From: Rhodanobacter denitrificans | Lineage (GTDB): Bacteria; Pseudomonadota; Gammaproteobacteria; Xanthomonadales; Rhodanobacteraceae | Reading direction: 5' to 3' | Assembly: GCF_000230695.2 (NCBI RefSeq) | Contig: NC_020541.1 | Location: forward strand, 620,001-684,000 | Length of the DNA stretch: 64,000 bases | Shown here: piece after piece, positions 17,629 through 26,331 of the stretch | How positions within the stretch are numbered: position 1 is the stretch's first letter | Layout: every line of letters starts with the position of its first letter | Made by a program: the position numbers and the translations under genes | The notes under the pieces: model-generated | Seen by the model: only the letters and a program-made list of their open reading frames with translations | Told to the model about the DNA's origin: nothing | Databases searched by the model: none

Positions 17629-18702
17629 ATGAGCGTAAGCATGGCTGATTGGCAAGCACATCGCAGCAACAACTTCGACTTCGTTCGGCTGCTCGCTGCG
17701 TTATCGGTATTGATTAGTCATCAGTTCGCTCTCCATGCAATGGCAGAGCCGCTTGTTTTTGAGTACCAAACGCTTGGCGGCTACGCCGTGATGGTCTTTT
17801 TTGCAATCAGCGGATACTTGATTACCGCTAGCTGGCAGGCTGATCCTAATCTGAGGCGCTTCGCAGCGCGACGCTTGCTGAGGATCTGGCCGGGTTTGCT
17901 ATGTACTGTGGCGCTGTGTGGCTTGGTGCTAGGGCCGATCGTGACACAAGTTCCACTGCACGCGTACTTTACGGATCGAACGACACTTCATTTTTTCGGG
18001 ACGGGTTTGTTCAAGGTCAGTCCATTTCTGCCAGGTGTATTCCCGAATAGTCCACTTGCATACATTCCGAATGGTGTGCTTTGGACGATCCCAATCGAAT
18101 TGCGTTGTTATGGCTACTTGGCAATTCTCGGGCTTCTTGGGATCGTCCGGGCGCGTTGGCTCATGTTGGCTCTTTTGCTAGGTGTATCAGCCTGGTATTA
18201 CGGAGTTCATGATGCTGAAAAAGTATTCAGTCTTACGCATACGCATCTGTTCGAGGTCGAGTACGCGACATTCTTTTTCTCAGGAAGCTGTCTGTATCTT
18301 TTTCGTGAGTATTGTCTAATTGGTGTGCGCAAGATTACAGGCGCTGCTATTGTACTCGGGCTGGGGGTAGTTGCTTACGTCGCGGGGCACGAATTGATTG
18401 CAGCCTTCCTAATGACGCCTTTTCTTGTTATTGCGTGCGGCACCGAATCATCTCCAGTGTTGAGGCGCTTTGGACGCTTTGGGGATCTTTCGTACGGAGT
18501 TTATATATATGCATTCCCAGTGCAACAGACAACTATCTGGCTGACTCCAAGACTAGGCATCTATCAACATTTTGCGATAGCAATTCCAGTGACGTTGGTG
18601 TTGGCCTGGTTGTCATGGCATTTTGTCGAGAAGGTCGCCCTCAGTCACAAGCCGAGGAGTCAAGGGCCAGCTGCAGCAGTGTCGCCAGCGACGGCCTCTT
18701 AG
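17629..18702 (+). CDS. Acyltransferase 3 family membrane protein (OafA-like O-acetylase)
   Basis: A 357-residue polytopic membrane protein. The N-terminal FDFVRLLAALSVLISHQFALH holds the catalytic histidine region of acyltransferase 3 proteins, and GGYAVMVFFAISGYLIT and RRLLRIWPGL are signature segments. The family O-acetylates LPS or other surface glycans at the inner membrane. It is markedly AT-rich for this genome (25 G+C in the 60 bases at 18181-18240), supporting horizontal origin. ATG 17641 is an alternative start. It converges with wzt, 25 bases apart. Confidence 0.88.
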   Translation: MSVSMADWQAHRSNNFDFVRLLAALSVLISHQFALHAMAEPLVFEYQTLGGYAVMVFFAISGYLITASWQADPNLRRFAARRLLRIWPGLLCTVALCGLVLGPIVTQVPLHAYFTDRTTLHFFGTGLFKVSPFLPGVFPNSPLAYIPNGVLWTIPIELRCYGYLAILGLLGIVRARWLMLALLLGVSAWYYGVHDAEKVFSLTHTHLFEVEYATFFFSGSCLYLFREYCLIGVRKITGAAIVLGLGVVAYVAGHELIAAFLMTPFLVIACGTESSPVLRRFGRFGDLSYGVYIYAFPVQQTTIWLTPRLGIYQHFAIAIPVTLVLAWLSWHFVEKVALSHKPRSQGPAAAVSPATAS

Positions 18703-18727
18703 CCAGCGAGCCAACGAGGACCGATTT

Positions 18728-20098
18728 CTATCCTGTCCCGGCGTTACCGACTACGAGGCGCACCGACAAGCTTGGTGCGCCAGCAATACCATGGACCACA
18801 TGGTTGTTGATTACATTGATGATCATCACGTCGTGCAGCCAGTGGTGCTGGACGTGATCCAAGCCGGGTCCCTCTGCAAATGCCACGTCTAGTGTGTACT
18901 CGCCGCGTACGAGATTGGGCATGCGCATGGAAAACTCGGCCTCGATGTCGGTATCGGCCGGAGCAGTAATGGATTGCGCGCGCAGGTAGCTGTCCGTACT
19001 TTCGGTCAGTACGTATTGGCCTTTGCGATCCTTCACCATGAACCCGATGGCGGGATAGGTCATGGCTTTATAGGTGTGGGCGCGAACGACCAGAGTCACT
19101 TGGTCCGCCGAGGTAAATTCGGTCAAGGTTTCGCCATTGATGCCGCGAAACCATGCGCCGGTAATGATCCCGCCGAGGGCACCAAAGCCTTCAGTGTCAC
19201 TGCGGAAAGACGAGGCATGGAAGCGGGTGGGAGGGGACTTCGCCAGGAATGCCATAGGCCCATCCACGATATTGTCCGCGTCTGGTGTGCTTTTCGGAGA
19301 TGGTTCGTCGACTACTGGCACAGCGTCGATGGACGAAAGTTCGATTCGATCTGCGTACATTTCTCGCAGGTAGATGGTCGAAATGTCTTTTGCTGTTCCC
19401 GCATCGCAAAGATAGCGGCCGTCGCTGCCGCGGCGAAGCAAGATGGCCGAGGCGCACAACGCATTCACGGTGCCCATGTCATGGCTGACAAAGAGCAAGG
19501 TGCCGCCTCGTCGCTGGAACTCGTTGAGGAAGCGCATACATTTCTGTTGGAAGTAGGCGTCTCCGACACTAAGCGCTTCGTCGACCACCAGGATGTCGGC
19601 GTCGACGTGGGCAATCACGGCGAAGGCGAGGCGCACGAACATGCCACTGGAATACGTCTTGACGGGCTGTTCAATGAAATCGCCTATGTCGGCGAATGCG
19701 GCGATGGCATCAAACCGCTTGGTTACCTCTGCTGTGCTCAAGCCGTAAAGAGATGCGGCAAGATATACGTTCTCTCGACCGGTGAATTCGGGATTGAAGC
19801 CAGCGCCTAACTCGAGCAGTGCTGCGATCTTGCCGTTTACAATCACCGTGCCGGTTGTCTGGTTGAGGGTGCCGCACACCATTTGGAGCAGGGTGGACTT
19901 TCCGGCGCCATTGCGTCCGATGATGCCCACGGTTTCACCGCGGTGGATTTCGAATGAGACGTCTTCGACCGCCCAGAATTCGCGCCCGTGGCGCTTATTG
20001 CCGCGCTGAAGCATGCGATAAAGGCGGTGAACTGGCTTATCAAAGATATGGTAACACTTGCTGAGATGCTCGACTCGAATAGCTATATCAGAGGACAT
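18728..20098 (-). CDS. wzt: O-antigen export ABC transporter, ATP-binding subunit with C-terminal carbohydrate-binding domain
   Basis: A 456-residue Wzt-type ATPase. Walker A is GRNGAGKSTLL, the signature is YSSGMFVRLAFA, and Walker B is ILVVDEALSVGD. After residue 250 a linker leads to a beta-rich C-terminal domain (residues about 290-456) of the Wzt_C type. In E. coli O8/O9a such a domain binds the modified end of the finished O-polysaccharide and so couples export to chain completion. The first bases overlap the end of wzm by 11 bases. The system implies ABC-dependent rather than Wzx/Wzy-dependent assembly; no wzx, wzy or ligase gene was seen here. Confidence 0.92.
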   Translation of the reverse strand: MSSDIAIRVEHLSKCYHIFDKPVHRLYRMLQRGNKRHGREFWAVEDVSFEIHRGETVGIIGRNGAGKSTLLQMVCGTLNQTTGTVIVNGKIAALLELGAGFNPEFTGRENVYLAASLYGLSTAEVTKRFDAIAAFADIGDFIEQPVKTYSSGMFVRLAFAVIAHVDADILVVDEALSVGDAYFQQKCMRFLNEFQRRGGTLLFVSHDMGTVNALCASAILLRRGSDGRYLCDAGTAKDISTIYLREMYADRIELSSIDAVPVVDEPSPKSTPDADNIVDGPMAFLAKSPPTRFHASSFRSDTEGFGALGGIITGAWFRGINGETLTEFTSADQVTLVVRAHTYKAMTYPAIGFMVKDRKGQYVLTESTDSYLRAQSITAPADTDIEAEFSMRMPNLVRGEYTLDVAFAEGPGLDHVQHHWLHDVMIINVINNHVVHGIAGAPSLSVRLVVGNAGTG

Positions 20099-20906
20099 CG
20101 GCGAATCCCCGTCGAACCTTTTGAAAGAAGGCGTAGCCGAGGAACAGTATTGTCAGCGCCTCCGTGATGCTGATGCTGAATTGGATTGCGTCGATGCCAT
20201 GTCCCCAGATCAACACGTCGCGAACCTGTTTGACAATGGATGCCAATGGGTTCAAGGCAAGCAGTCCACGGTACCGTTCAGGAATTGCCTCGACAGGGAA
20301 GAATATGGGAGTAAGGAACATGAAGGCTGTGGTGATGATGGTCGTTATCTGAGTGATGTCCCTCGCGTAAACGCCCAGAGCGGCGAGGAACCACGATAAC
20401 CCCGCGAGTAGTATGAAAAGCGGAAGCAAGGCGACAGGCAGCAGTAGTACGGTAGGGTGAGGTAGGCCAATGGCGACGCAATAAAAGACGATCCATACCA
20501 CAAGGTTGATGACGAGATTGAAGGATGCGGAGATGACGTTGATGACAGGCATGATTTCCAAAGGGAAAATGACGCGCTTGACGTAATTTGAGTTTGCCAG
20601 GATAAGTTCCGGAGAGCGGTTGAATACCTCAGCAAACATGTTGAACACCAATAGACCCGAGAAGAGCACCAAGGCAAACTCACTCTTTGTCCCCGTGCCT
20701 CCTGGCCAGCGTCCCTTGAGAACTTCGCTAAATACGAAGGTGTATACCGAAAGCATGAATATTGGCTGCAGTACTGACCATGCAAAGCCGAGGAAGGAGC
20801 CGCGATAGCGTGTGGCAATGTCGCGTACGGCAAGCGTCTGGATCAGTTGGCGGTGCCTTGCAATGGTTCTGACCAAGTTGAGTGGGTCGGCTGGGAAGGC
20901 TTGCAT
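20088..20906 (-). CDS. wzm: O-antigen export ABC transporter, permease subunit
   Basis: A 272-residue ABC-2 type permease with about six membrane segments. The start of the membrane domain, RDIATRYRGSFLGFAWSVLQPIFMLSVYTFVFS, is a classic Wzm/TagG-type motif. With Wzt it flips lipid-linked O-polysaccharide from cytoplasm to periplasm. It is the upstream gene of the pair; about 420 bases without a gene precede it. Confidence 0.92.
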   Translation of the reverse strand: MQAFPADPLNLVRTIARHRQLIQTLAVRDIATRYRGSFLGFAWSVLQPIFMLSVYTFVFSEVLKGRWPGGTGTKSEFALVLFSGLLVFNMFAEVFNRSPELILANSNYVKRVIFPLEIMPVINVISASFNLVINLVVWIVFYCVAIGLPHPTVLLLPVALLPLFILLAGLSWFLAALGVYARDITQITTIITTAFMFLTPIFFPVEAIPERYRGLLALNPLASIVKQVRDVLIWGHGIDAIQFSISITEALTILFLGYAFFQKVRRGFADVL

Positions 20907-21329
20907 GATGGTTGGTCTACGGGCTTTAAAGGGGTGGCTAGATTTGGCTTGTGTCAGTGAGGGTGTGCCGGAGACGGTGCCACCTGTTATTTAACTTCAC
21001 TGCCGGCGAATACGTGGTGCAATCACCTTTTAGTTCACAGCCCTCGTGTTCGAGTTGCATCCGTGTTTGCCACAGCATGCAAACTCGAAGAATTCATAGA
21101 TTAGCCTTTTGGATTGGCGTTCAGAGCCAATGGGGCTGGCGTTGTTTCTCTTGGGCGCCGACGTTCGAATCGGAGCGGCAGCGAGGTGGGTAATATCGAA
21201 CGCTGGGTGATGGCGTCATCCCAGCGAAAACGGGAATCCACATTTTTCGATTCATGAGGTGGATATGGATGCCCGTTTTCGTAGGCATGACGTCGCGCGG
21301 CACTTGTCTCAAGCTCAGGCACTGAAGAG
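20907..21329. other. Gene-free interval between wzm and the NlpE-like lipoprotein
   Basis: No convincing coding frame. The right half contains a palindromic repeat (21213-21292). The left part must carry the wzm-wzt promoter, but no clear -35/-10 pair was recognised. Composition is AT-richer than the core genome, so this is the probable right edge of the imported block. Confidence 0.6.
21213..21292. repeat. Imperfect palindromic intergenic repeat (REP/MITE-like)
   Basis: The left arm (21213-21240) has CGTCAT, GCGAAAACGGG and ATCCA. The right arm (21262-21292) is its reverse complement with a few changes. The loop is about 20 bases. This sequence type (CGTCATnCC...GCGAA...CGGG.ATCCA) is a dispersed intergenic element in many proteobacteria. 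Copies elsewhere in the genome cannot be checked here. Confidence 0.7.
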
Positions 21330-21794
21330 TCAGTGCGCAGACGTGCCTAGCACACGCTTCAAGTGATAGGCAGCATCGTTGGTATAGGGTTTGCCATCCT
21401 TGCCCAACTGCCGGATATCATTGCTGTTGAGCGTCTCAAACGGGCGGTGCTCCCAGTCTTGAGCGTTGGGAATGAGCACGAAGTGGTGGCTATCCTGAAT
21501 CTGCCAGTGTCCCTGGCTGGACAGGAAATTGTTAGTCGCACGACCAGCAAACGTCTCGTCGAGCATATAGCTGCCATCGGCGTTGAGCTGCAACTTTGTT
21601 TGGATGCCCTGGCAATCGCCGCAGGCGATGGTACCGGCGAATTTTCCGGCGAAGGCTTGTGCAGACAAGATATCGCTTGAGGGCGTTGTGTCACCGGCTG
21701 GATGGGACACGGCCGGCGCTTGATTGCTTGGAGCGGAGCAGGCGGCCAAGCCGAGCGCAAAGGTGGCAGTCAGGACACTTACATTGAGCTTCAT
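21330..21794 (-). CDS. NlpE N-terminal-domain-like lipoprotein
   Basis: A 154-residue predicted lipoprotein with signal peptide and lipobox LAAC (cysteine at residue 19). The mature part carries GTIACGDCQGIQTKLQLNADGSYML, matching the NlpE/CutF N-terminal domain including its CxxC pair. NlpE senses surface contact and copper or lipoprotein-sorting stress in E. coli through Cpx. Here only the N-terminal domain is present. AGGAGA lies 8 bases before the ATG. It is downstream of manB on the same strand. Function here is uncertain. Confidence 0.8.
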   Translation of the reverse strand: MKLNVSVLTATFALGLAACSAPSNQAPAVSHPAGDTTPSSDILSAQAFAGKFAGTIACGDCQGIQTKLQLNADGSYMLDETFAGRATNNFLSSQGHWQIQDSHHFVLIPNAQDWEHRPFETLNSNDIRQLGKDGKPYTNDAAYHLKRVLGTSAH

Positions 21795-21859
21795 CGTTAA
21801 TTTCTCCTGTCATGGTTGGCGAACTGCGGGCATTTTTTGGGGGCTCAGACCGGGTATGC

Positions 21860-23206
21860 CTAACTGGATAGTTGTGATGTAATCTCGGCGAGCTTGCTGT
21901 CGACCAGCTCGCGATTTCCGCGTGATTCTATATTCAAACGTAGCAGTGGTTCGGTGTTGGAACTGCGTAAATTGAATCGCCAGTCGCCGAAATCGGCGCT
22001 GATACCGTCGGTGTGATCGAGGGTCGGATCGAACCTGGCGCAGCGACCCATGACGTGTTCGACCGCGGCGCGCGCGTCGTTGACCTGGAAGTTTATTTCT
22101 CCGCTGCAGGGGTAGGCTTGCATGCGGTCCTCGACCATCTCCGCCAACGACATTCCCGTGTTGGAAACGAGGCCGGCGATCAGCAACCACGGGATCATTC
22201 CGGAATCACAGTAGTTGAAGTCGCGGAAGTAGTGGTGCGCACTCATCTCGCCACCGTAGATCGCATCCTCCGCACGCATGCGCTCCTTGATGAAGGCGTG
22301 GCCGGTCTTGCTCTGCACCGGTATGCCACCGGCCTGCTTCACCATTTCGATGGTGTTCCAGGTTAACCGTGGATCGTGGATCACCTTGCCACCCGGGTGT
22401 TTGGCCAGGAGTGCCTTGGCCAGCAGCCCTACCAGATAGTAGCCTTCGATGAAGCGGCCGTCCGCATCGAAGAAGAAGCAGCGATCGAAGTCACCGTCCC
22501 AGGCGATGCCGAAGTCGGCACCGTGTGTGCGCACGGTTTCCGCGGTCGCGCTGCGATTCTCCGGCAAGAGGGGATTGGGAATGCCGTTCGGGAAGCGCCC
22601 ATCGGGTTCATGCTGCACGCGGACGAAATCGAAGGGTAGATGTGGTGCAAGCTCGTCGATCACCATGCCGGCTCCGCCATTGCCAGCGTTGGTCACGATC
22701 TTGAGTGGTTTGAGCGCGGTACGATCGACGTAACTGAGCAGGTGTTGGATATAGGCGGTCTTTGCGTAGGCTTTAGTCACCCCTCCGGGTGATAGGGCTT
22801 GGGAATAGATGCCCTCAGTCACACTGTCACGGATGGTGAACAGCCCGGTATCGCCACTGATCGGACGTGAGCCTTCGCGCACGAGCTTGAGGCCGTTGTA
22901 ATCCATGGGATTGTGACTGGCGGTAACCATGATGCCGCCTGCGACTCCCAGATGGTGGGTCTGAAAGTAGACTTCCTCGGTGCCGCACAGTCCTATGTCG
23001 ATGACGTCACGCCCGGCAGCGTTGATGCCGGCGGTCAATGCGTCCTGCAACGCCGGACTGCTCAAGCGTACGTCACGCCCGAGTACCACCGGACCTGGTC
23101 CGAGCAGTTGAGCCGTAGCGTTGCCAATGCGACGGGCAAGGTCCTCGTTCAATTCATCAGGCACCCGACCGCGGATGTCATAGGCTTTGAAGCAATTCAG
23201 TTTCAT
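21860..23206 (-). CDS. manB: Phosphomannomutase / phosphoglucomutase
   Basis: A 448-residue alpha-D-phosphohexomutase. The phosphoserine loop is [15 protein letters not shown], the metal-binding loop is [12 protein letters not shown], the sugar-binding loop is [10 protein letters not shown], and the phosphate-binding loop is [12 protein letters not shown]. It supplies mannose-1-phosphate to ManC and, if bifunctional like AlgC/XanA, glucose-1-phosphate to RmlA. AAGGAGG lies 5 bases before the ATG. It starts 20 bases after etfA and may be cotranscribed with it. Confidence 0.94.
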   Translation of the reverse strand: MKLNCFKAYDIRGRVPDELNEDLARRIGNATAQLLGPGPVVLGRDVRLSSPALQDALTAGINAAGRDVIDIGLCGTEEVYFQTHHLGVAGGIMVTASHNPMDYNGLKLVREGSRPISGDTGLFTIRDSVTEGIYSQALSPGGVTKAYAKTAYIQHLLSYVDRTALKPLKIVTNAGNGGAGMVIDELAPHLPFDFVRVQHEPDGRFPNGIPNPLLPENRSATAETVRTHGADFGIAWDGDFDRCFFFDADGRFIEGYYLVGLLAKALLAKHPGGKVIHDPRLTWNTIEMVKQAGGIPVQSKTGHAFIKERMRAEDAIYGGEMSAHHYFRDFNYCDSGMIPWLLIAGLVSNTGMSLAEMVEDRMQAYPCSGEINFQVNDARAAVEHVMGRCARFDPTLDHTDGISADFGDWRFNLRSSNTEPLLRLNIESRGNRELVDSKLAEITSQLSS

Positions 23207-23226
23207 GCCGCCTCCTTGGCGATGCG

Positions 23227-24168
23227 TCAGAGTGCCTGTTCCAGTTCCGGAATGATCTTGAACAGATCCCCCACCAGCCCGAAATCCGCAATCTCGAAGA
23301 TCGGCGCCTCGCCATCCTTGTTGATCGCCACGATGGTACCAGCGTCTTTGATGCCAGTGAGGTGCTGGATGGCACCGGAAATGCCGATGGCCATGTACAG
23401 CTCGGGGGCGATGATTTTGCCGGTCTGGCCGACCTGCAGGTCGCTAGGCACATAGCCGGCGTCGACCGCGGCGCGCGAGGCGCCGACGGCGGCGCCGATC
23501 CTGTCGGCGAATTTGAAGATGATGTCGAAATTCTCCTTCGAGCCGACGCCTCGGCCGCCGGAAACGACCTTGCTGGCGCTCTGCAGGTCCGGGCGATCGC
23601 TGCTGCCCTGCTTCAGCTCGACGAAGCGGGTATGCGTGGGCAGCGCGGCGTCGACGGCCAGCGCCTCGACCGGTGCGCTGCTGGCGCCAGTGGCGGCGGC
23701 CGGCCACGAGGCCGAGCGGATCGTGGCGACCACGGTATGGGCGGTGTCGGCCTCGACGGTGATGATCGCGTTGCCGGCGTAGATCGGGCGCTTGAACGTG
23801 TGTGCGGCCTCGACGCTCATCACGTCGCTGACCTGGGCAACGCCGAGCAGGGCGGCGACGCGGGGGGCGACGTCCTTGCCGAACGTGGTGGAAGGCACGA
23901 ATACATGGCTGTAGCCGGCAGCGGCCTTGGCGATCTGCGGTGCCAGGATGGCGGCCAGGGGGTGGGCGTTCTCGGGGCGGGCGACGATGAGCACGCGGCT
24001 CACGCCATCGATCTTCGCCGCTTCGGAGGCAATCGCGTCGACGCTGTCGGCCAGCACCAGTACGTCGATGGCTTCGCCTTTCACCGCAGTGGCGGCGCTC
24101 ACGGCGCGCGCGGTGGAGGAGTTGAGTTTGCCGCCGAGGTGTTCGGCGATGACCAGGATCTTGCTCAT
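23227..24168 (-). CDS. etfA: Electron transfer flavoprotein, alpha subunit
   Basis: A 313-residue FAD-binding subunit that accepts electrons from acyl-CoA dehydrogenases such as the FadE encoded at 56691. Motifs: [15 protein letters not shown] at the start, and the FAD domain [38 protein letters not shown] and [22 protein letters not shown]. The ATG at 24168 follows GGAGA. In xanthomonads etfA marks one border of the LPS locus, as it does here. A palindromic element separates it from etfB. Confidence 0.96.
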   Translation of the reverse strand: MSKILVIAEHLGGKLNSSTARAVSAATAVKGEAIDVLVLADSVDAIASEAAKIDGVSRVLIVARPENAHPLAAILAPQIAKAAAGYSHVFVPSTTFGKDVAPRVAALLGVAQVSDVMSVEAAHTFKRPIYAGNAIITVEADTAHTVVATIRSASWPAAATGASSAPVEALAVDAALPTHTRFVELKQGSSDRPDLQSASKVVSGGRGVGSKENFDIIFKFADRIGAAVGASRAAVDAGYVPSDLQVGQTGKIIAPELYMAIGISGAIQHLTGIKDAGTIVAINKDGEAPIFEIADFGLVGDLFKIIPELEQAL

Positions 24169-24188
24169 GTGTGTCTCCGAAGCTTTTT

Positions 24189-24261
24189 GTAGGAGCCCAT
24201 CCTGTGGGCGATGCTCTTGGGTGCGTGTTGAAAAGCGTCGCCCACAGGGTGGGCTCCTACA
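24189..24261. repeat. REP-like palindrome inside the etfBA operon
   Basis: GTAGGAGCCCA-CCTGTGGGCGA (24189-24211) is mirrored by TCGCCCACAGGGTGGGCTCCTAC (24238-24260) across a loop of about 26 bases. Near-perfect arms of this sequence are typical REP elements of Pseudomonas and xanthomonads. Its position between etfB and etfA would put a large hairpin in the mRNA, possibly setting different levels for the two subunits. Confidence 0.8.
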
Positions 24262-24272
24262 CGGGAATGGGA

Positions 24273-25019
24273 TTACAGCAGGCCTTTCTGCTTCAGCGCG
24301 GCGACCAGCTCGGCCGCGTCCTTCACCATGACACCCTTGCTGCGCTTGGCCGGCGCGGCGTAGTGCGTGGTCTTCAGGTGGTCGTGCGCGTCGACGCCTA
24401 GCGAGGCGAACTCGATCGTGTCGATCGGCTTGGATTTCGCCTTCATGATGTCGGGCAGCTTGATGAAGCGCGGCTCGTTCAGGCGCAGGTCGGTGGTGAT
24501 CACCGCCGGCAGTTCCGCTTCGATCACTTCCAGGCCGGCGTCGACCTCGCGGGTTACCGTGGTCTTGCCATCGGCAATCTCGACCTTGCTGGCGAACGTG
24601 GCCTGCGGGCGATCCCACAGCGCGGCGAGCATCTGGCCGGTCTGGTTGGCGTCGTCGTCGATCGCTTGCTTGCCCAGGATCACCAGCCCCGGCTGCTCCT
24701 TCTCGATCAGCTTGAGGAACACGCGGGCGGCGGTCAGCGGCTGCACGGCGTCGGTGGCGACCACGTGGATGGCGCGGTTCGCACCCATCGCCAGGCCATT
24801 GCGCAGGTGCGCGGTGAGATCGGCCGGGCCGATGCCGACCACGATCACTTCCTCGGCCACGCCTTTCTCGCGCAGGCGCAGCGCCTCTTCCAGCGCGATG
24901 TCATCGAACGGGTTGGCGGACAGCTTTACGCCGTCGGTGACCACGCCGCTGCCGTCGGGCTTGACCTGGATGCGCACGTTGTAGTCCACGACGCGCTTGT
25001 AGCCGACCAGAATTTTCAT
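24273..25019 (-). CDS. etfB: Electron transfer flavoprotein, beta subunit
   Basis: A 248-residue AMP-binding subunit and partner of EtfA. It begins MKILVGYKRVVDYNVRIQVKPDGSGV. It carries NPFDDIALEEALRLRE and the recognition region VILGKQAIDDDANQTGQMLAALWDRPQATFAS, followed by DLRLNEPRFIKLPDIMKAKSKPID. The length is normal. It is the promoter-proximal gene of etfBA and faces a glycosyltransferase gene across about 325 bases. Confidence 0.96.
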   Translation of the reverse strand: MKILVGYKRVVDYNVRIQVKPDGSGVVTDGVKLSANPFDDIALEEALRLREKGVAEEVIVVGIGPADLTAHLRNGLAMGANRAIHVVATDAVQPLTAARVFLKLIEKEQPGLVILGKQAIDDDANQTGQMLAALWDRPQATFASKVEIADGKTTVTREVDAGLEVIEAELPAVITTDLRLNEPRFIKLPDIMKAKSKPIDTIEFASLGVDAHDHLKTTHYAAPAKRSKGVMVKDAAELVAALKQKGLL

Positions 25020-25344
25020 CGGTGATTCCTGTCTTGTTGGCCGCCCCGGCAGGGGCTCGAAATCGCCATTCTAACCGGCATCGAACAATCGTACGAATTG
25101 GACGGTTCTGCGGCGTTGCGACGCAGTGCAGCGGTCAGCCGCTGCGTCGCGCGTACGGTGGATGTCGCCGGCGCCGCTGCGGCGAGGCCGAGCGGGCTGG
25201 CCGCGCTGGCTGCGGTGAAGCCGCGGGCGCGGCTGTGCGTTCCGGTATGATGCCGCGATGCCGGGTCGGCCGGCATGTGGCGGTATCGATGGCGTCCCCG
25301 TGGTCACCCGACTTGAGCAGGGTCGCCCGCGACAACGAGTGAAC
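25020..25344. other. Divergent intergenic region etfB / glycosyltransferase
   Basis: No independent gene is supported. On the minus strand a TAGAAT-like -10 lies near 25070, ahead of etfB. On the plus strand TATGAT at 25246-25251 ends six bases before an in-frame ATG at 25258, which would make an N-terminally extended, leaderless version of the following glycosyltransferase. Confidence 0.4.
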
Positions 25345-26331
25345 ATGACGCGGCCTCGCTTTTCCATCGTGCTTTGCACTTACAACGGAGCTGCTTACCT
25401 GCAGCCGCAGCTGGACAGCCTGCTGGCGCAGACGCGTCTGCCCGACGAGATCGTGATCGGCGACGACGGTTCGACCGATGCCAGCATGGATATGCTGCAT
25501 GTGTTCGCGCAGCGTGCGCGCAAGGCCGGCATCGCAGTAGAGCTGCGGCGTAATCGGGACACTCTCGGTTATGTCGGCAACTTCTCCGCGGGCTTGCGGG
25601 CTGCCGAGGGCGAGGTGTTGTTCCTCTGCGACCAGGACGATGTATGGCGCGCCGACAAGCTGGCACGGATGGCCGACCGGTTCGAGCAGGATCCCTCGCT
25701 GTCGCTGCTGCACAGTGACGCGCGGCTGGTGGATGCGCAGGGCGGCTCGCTGCAGTGTTCGCTGTTCGAGGCGCTGCAGATGACGCCGCAGGAGAAGCAG
25801 GCCATTCACGACGGCCACGCGTTCGAGGTGGTTCTGCGGCGCAGTTTCGCGACCGGCGCCACCGCGGCGTTGCGGCGTAGCCTGGTCGAGTTGGCGCTGC
25901 CGGTGGAAACGGGCTGGATCCACGACGAATGGTTGACCGCGGTGGCAGCGGCGACCGGTCGGGTCGACTTCATCGACGAGCCGCTGATCGACTACCGCCA
26001 GCATGGCGCCAACCAGATCGGCATGCGCAGGCGCACGCTGGCGATGAAGTGGCGGGATCTGCTGCTTCCGCGTGGTCGCCTGCTGTCCGACGAGGCGCTG
26101 CGCCTGCGGCGACTGGAGGCGTTCCTGGCGCGGGGCGAATTCCGTGGCAGCGCCGAACGTGTCGCGCAGGTGCACCACAAGTCCAGCCATTTCGATCGGC
26201 GCGTGGCGATCGGCCGCCTGCCACGGCTGCGGCGCCTGCCGGCGATCATGCGGGAGGCGCGCAGCGGCTGCTATCGCCGCTACGGCACCGGCGGCCGCTC
26301 GATGTTGCGGGATCTGCTGCGGCATGACTGA
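25345..26331 (+). CDS. Glycosyltransferase family 2
   Basis: A 328-residue GT-A enzyme starting MTRPRFSIVLCTYNGAAYLQPQLDSLLAQT. It has IVIGDDGSTDAS and the metal motif CDQDDVW, then the acceptor-side WIHDEWLTAVAAA. This resembles rhamnosyltransferase-type GT2 proteins. The ATG at 25345 gives the normal N-terminus; an upstream in-frame ATG at 25258 would add 29 unconserved residues. It overlaps the next glycosyltransferase by 8 bases. G+C is that of the core genome, unlike the locus on the other side of etfA. Confidence 0.87.
   Translation: MTRPRFSIVLCTYNGAAYLQPQLDSLLAQTRLPDEIVIGDDGSTDASMDMLHVFAQRARKAGIAVELRRNRDTLGYVGNFSAGLRAAEGEVLFLCDQDDVWRADKLARMADRFEQDPSLSLLHSDARLVDAQGGSLQCSLFEALQMTPQEKQAIHDGHAFEVVLRRSFATGATAALRRSLVELALPVETGWIHDEWLTAVAAATGRVDFIDEPLIDYRQHGANQIGMRRRTLAMKWRDLLLPRGRLLSDEALRLRRLEAFLARGEFRGSAERVAQVHHKSSHFDRRVAIGRLPRLRRLPAIMREARSGCYRRYGTGGRSMLRDLLRHD

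Noticed and set aside
21121..21322. Small minus-strand open frames with WIPVFAGM-like peptides
   Set aside because: This peptide is the translation of the palindromic intergenic repeat, a frequent false gene in databases.
25258..25344. N-terminal extension of the GT2 gene from ATG 25258
   Set aside because: A TATGAT box just before it would allow a leaderless start, but the added 29 residues are not like the family N-terminus, so ATG 25345 is preferred.
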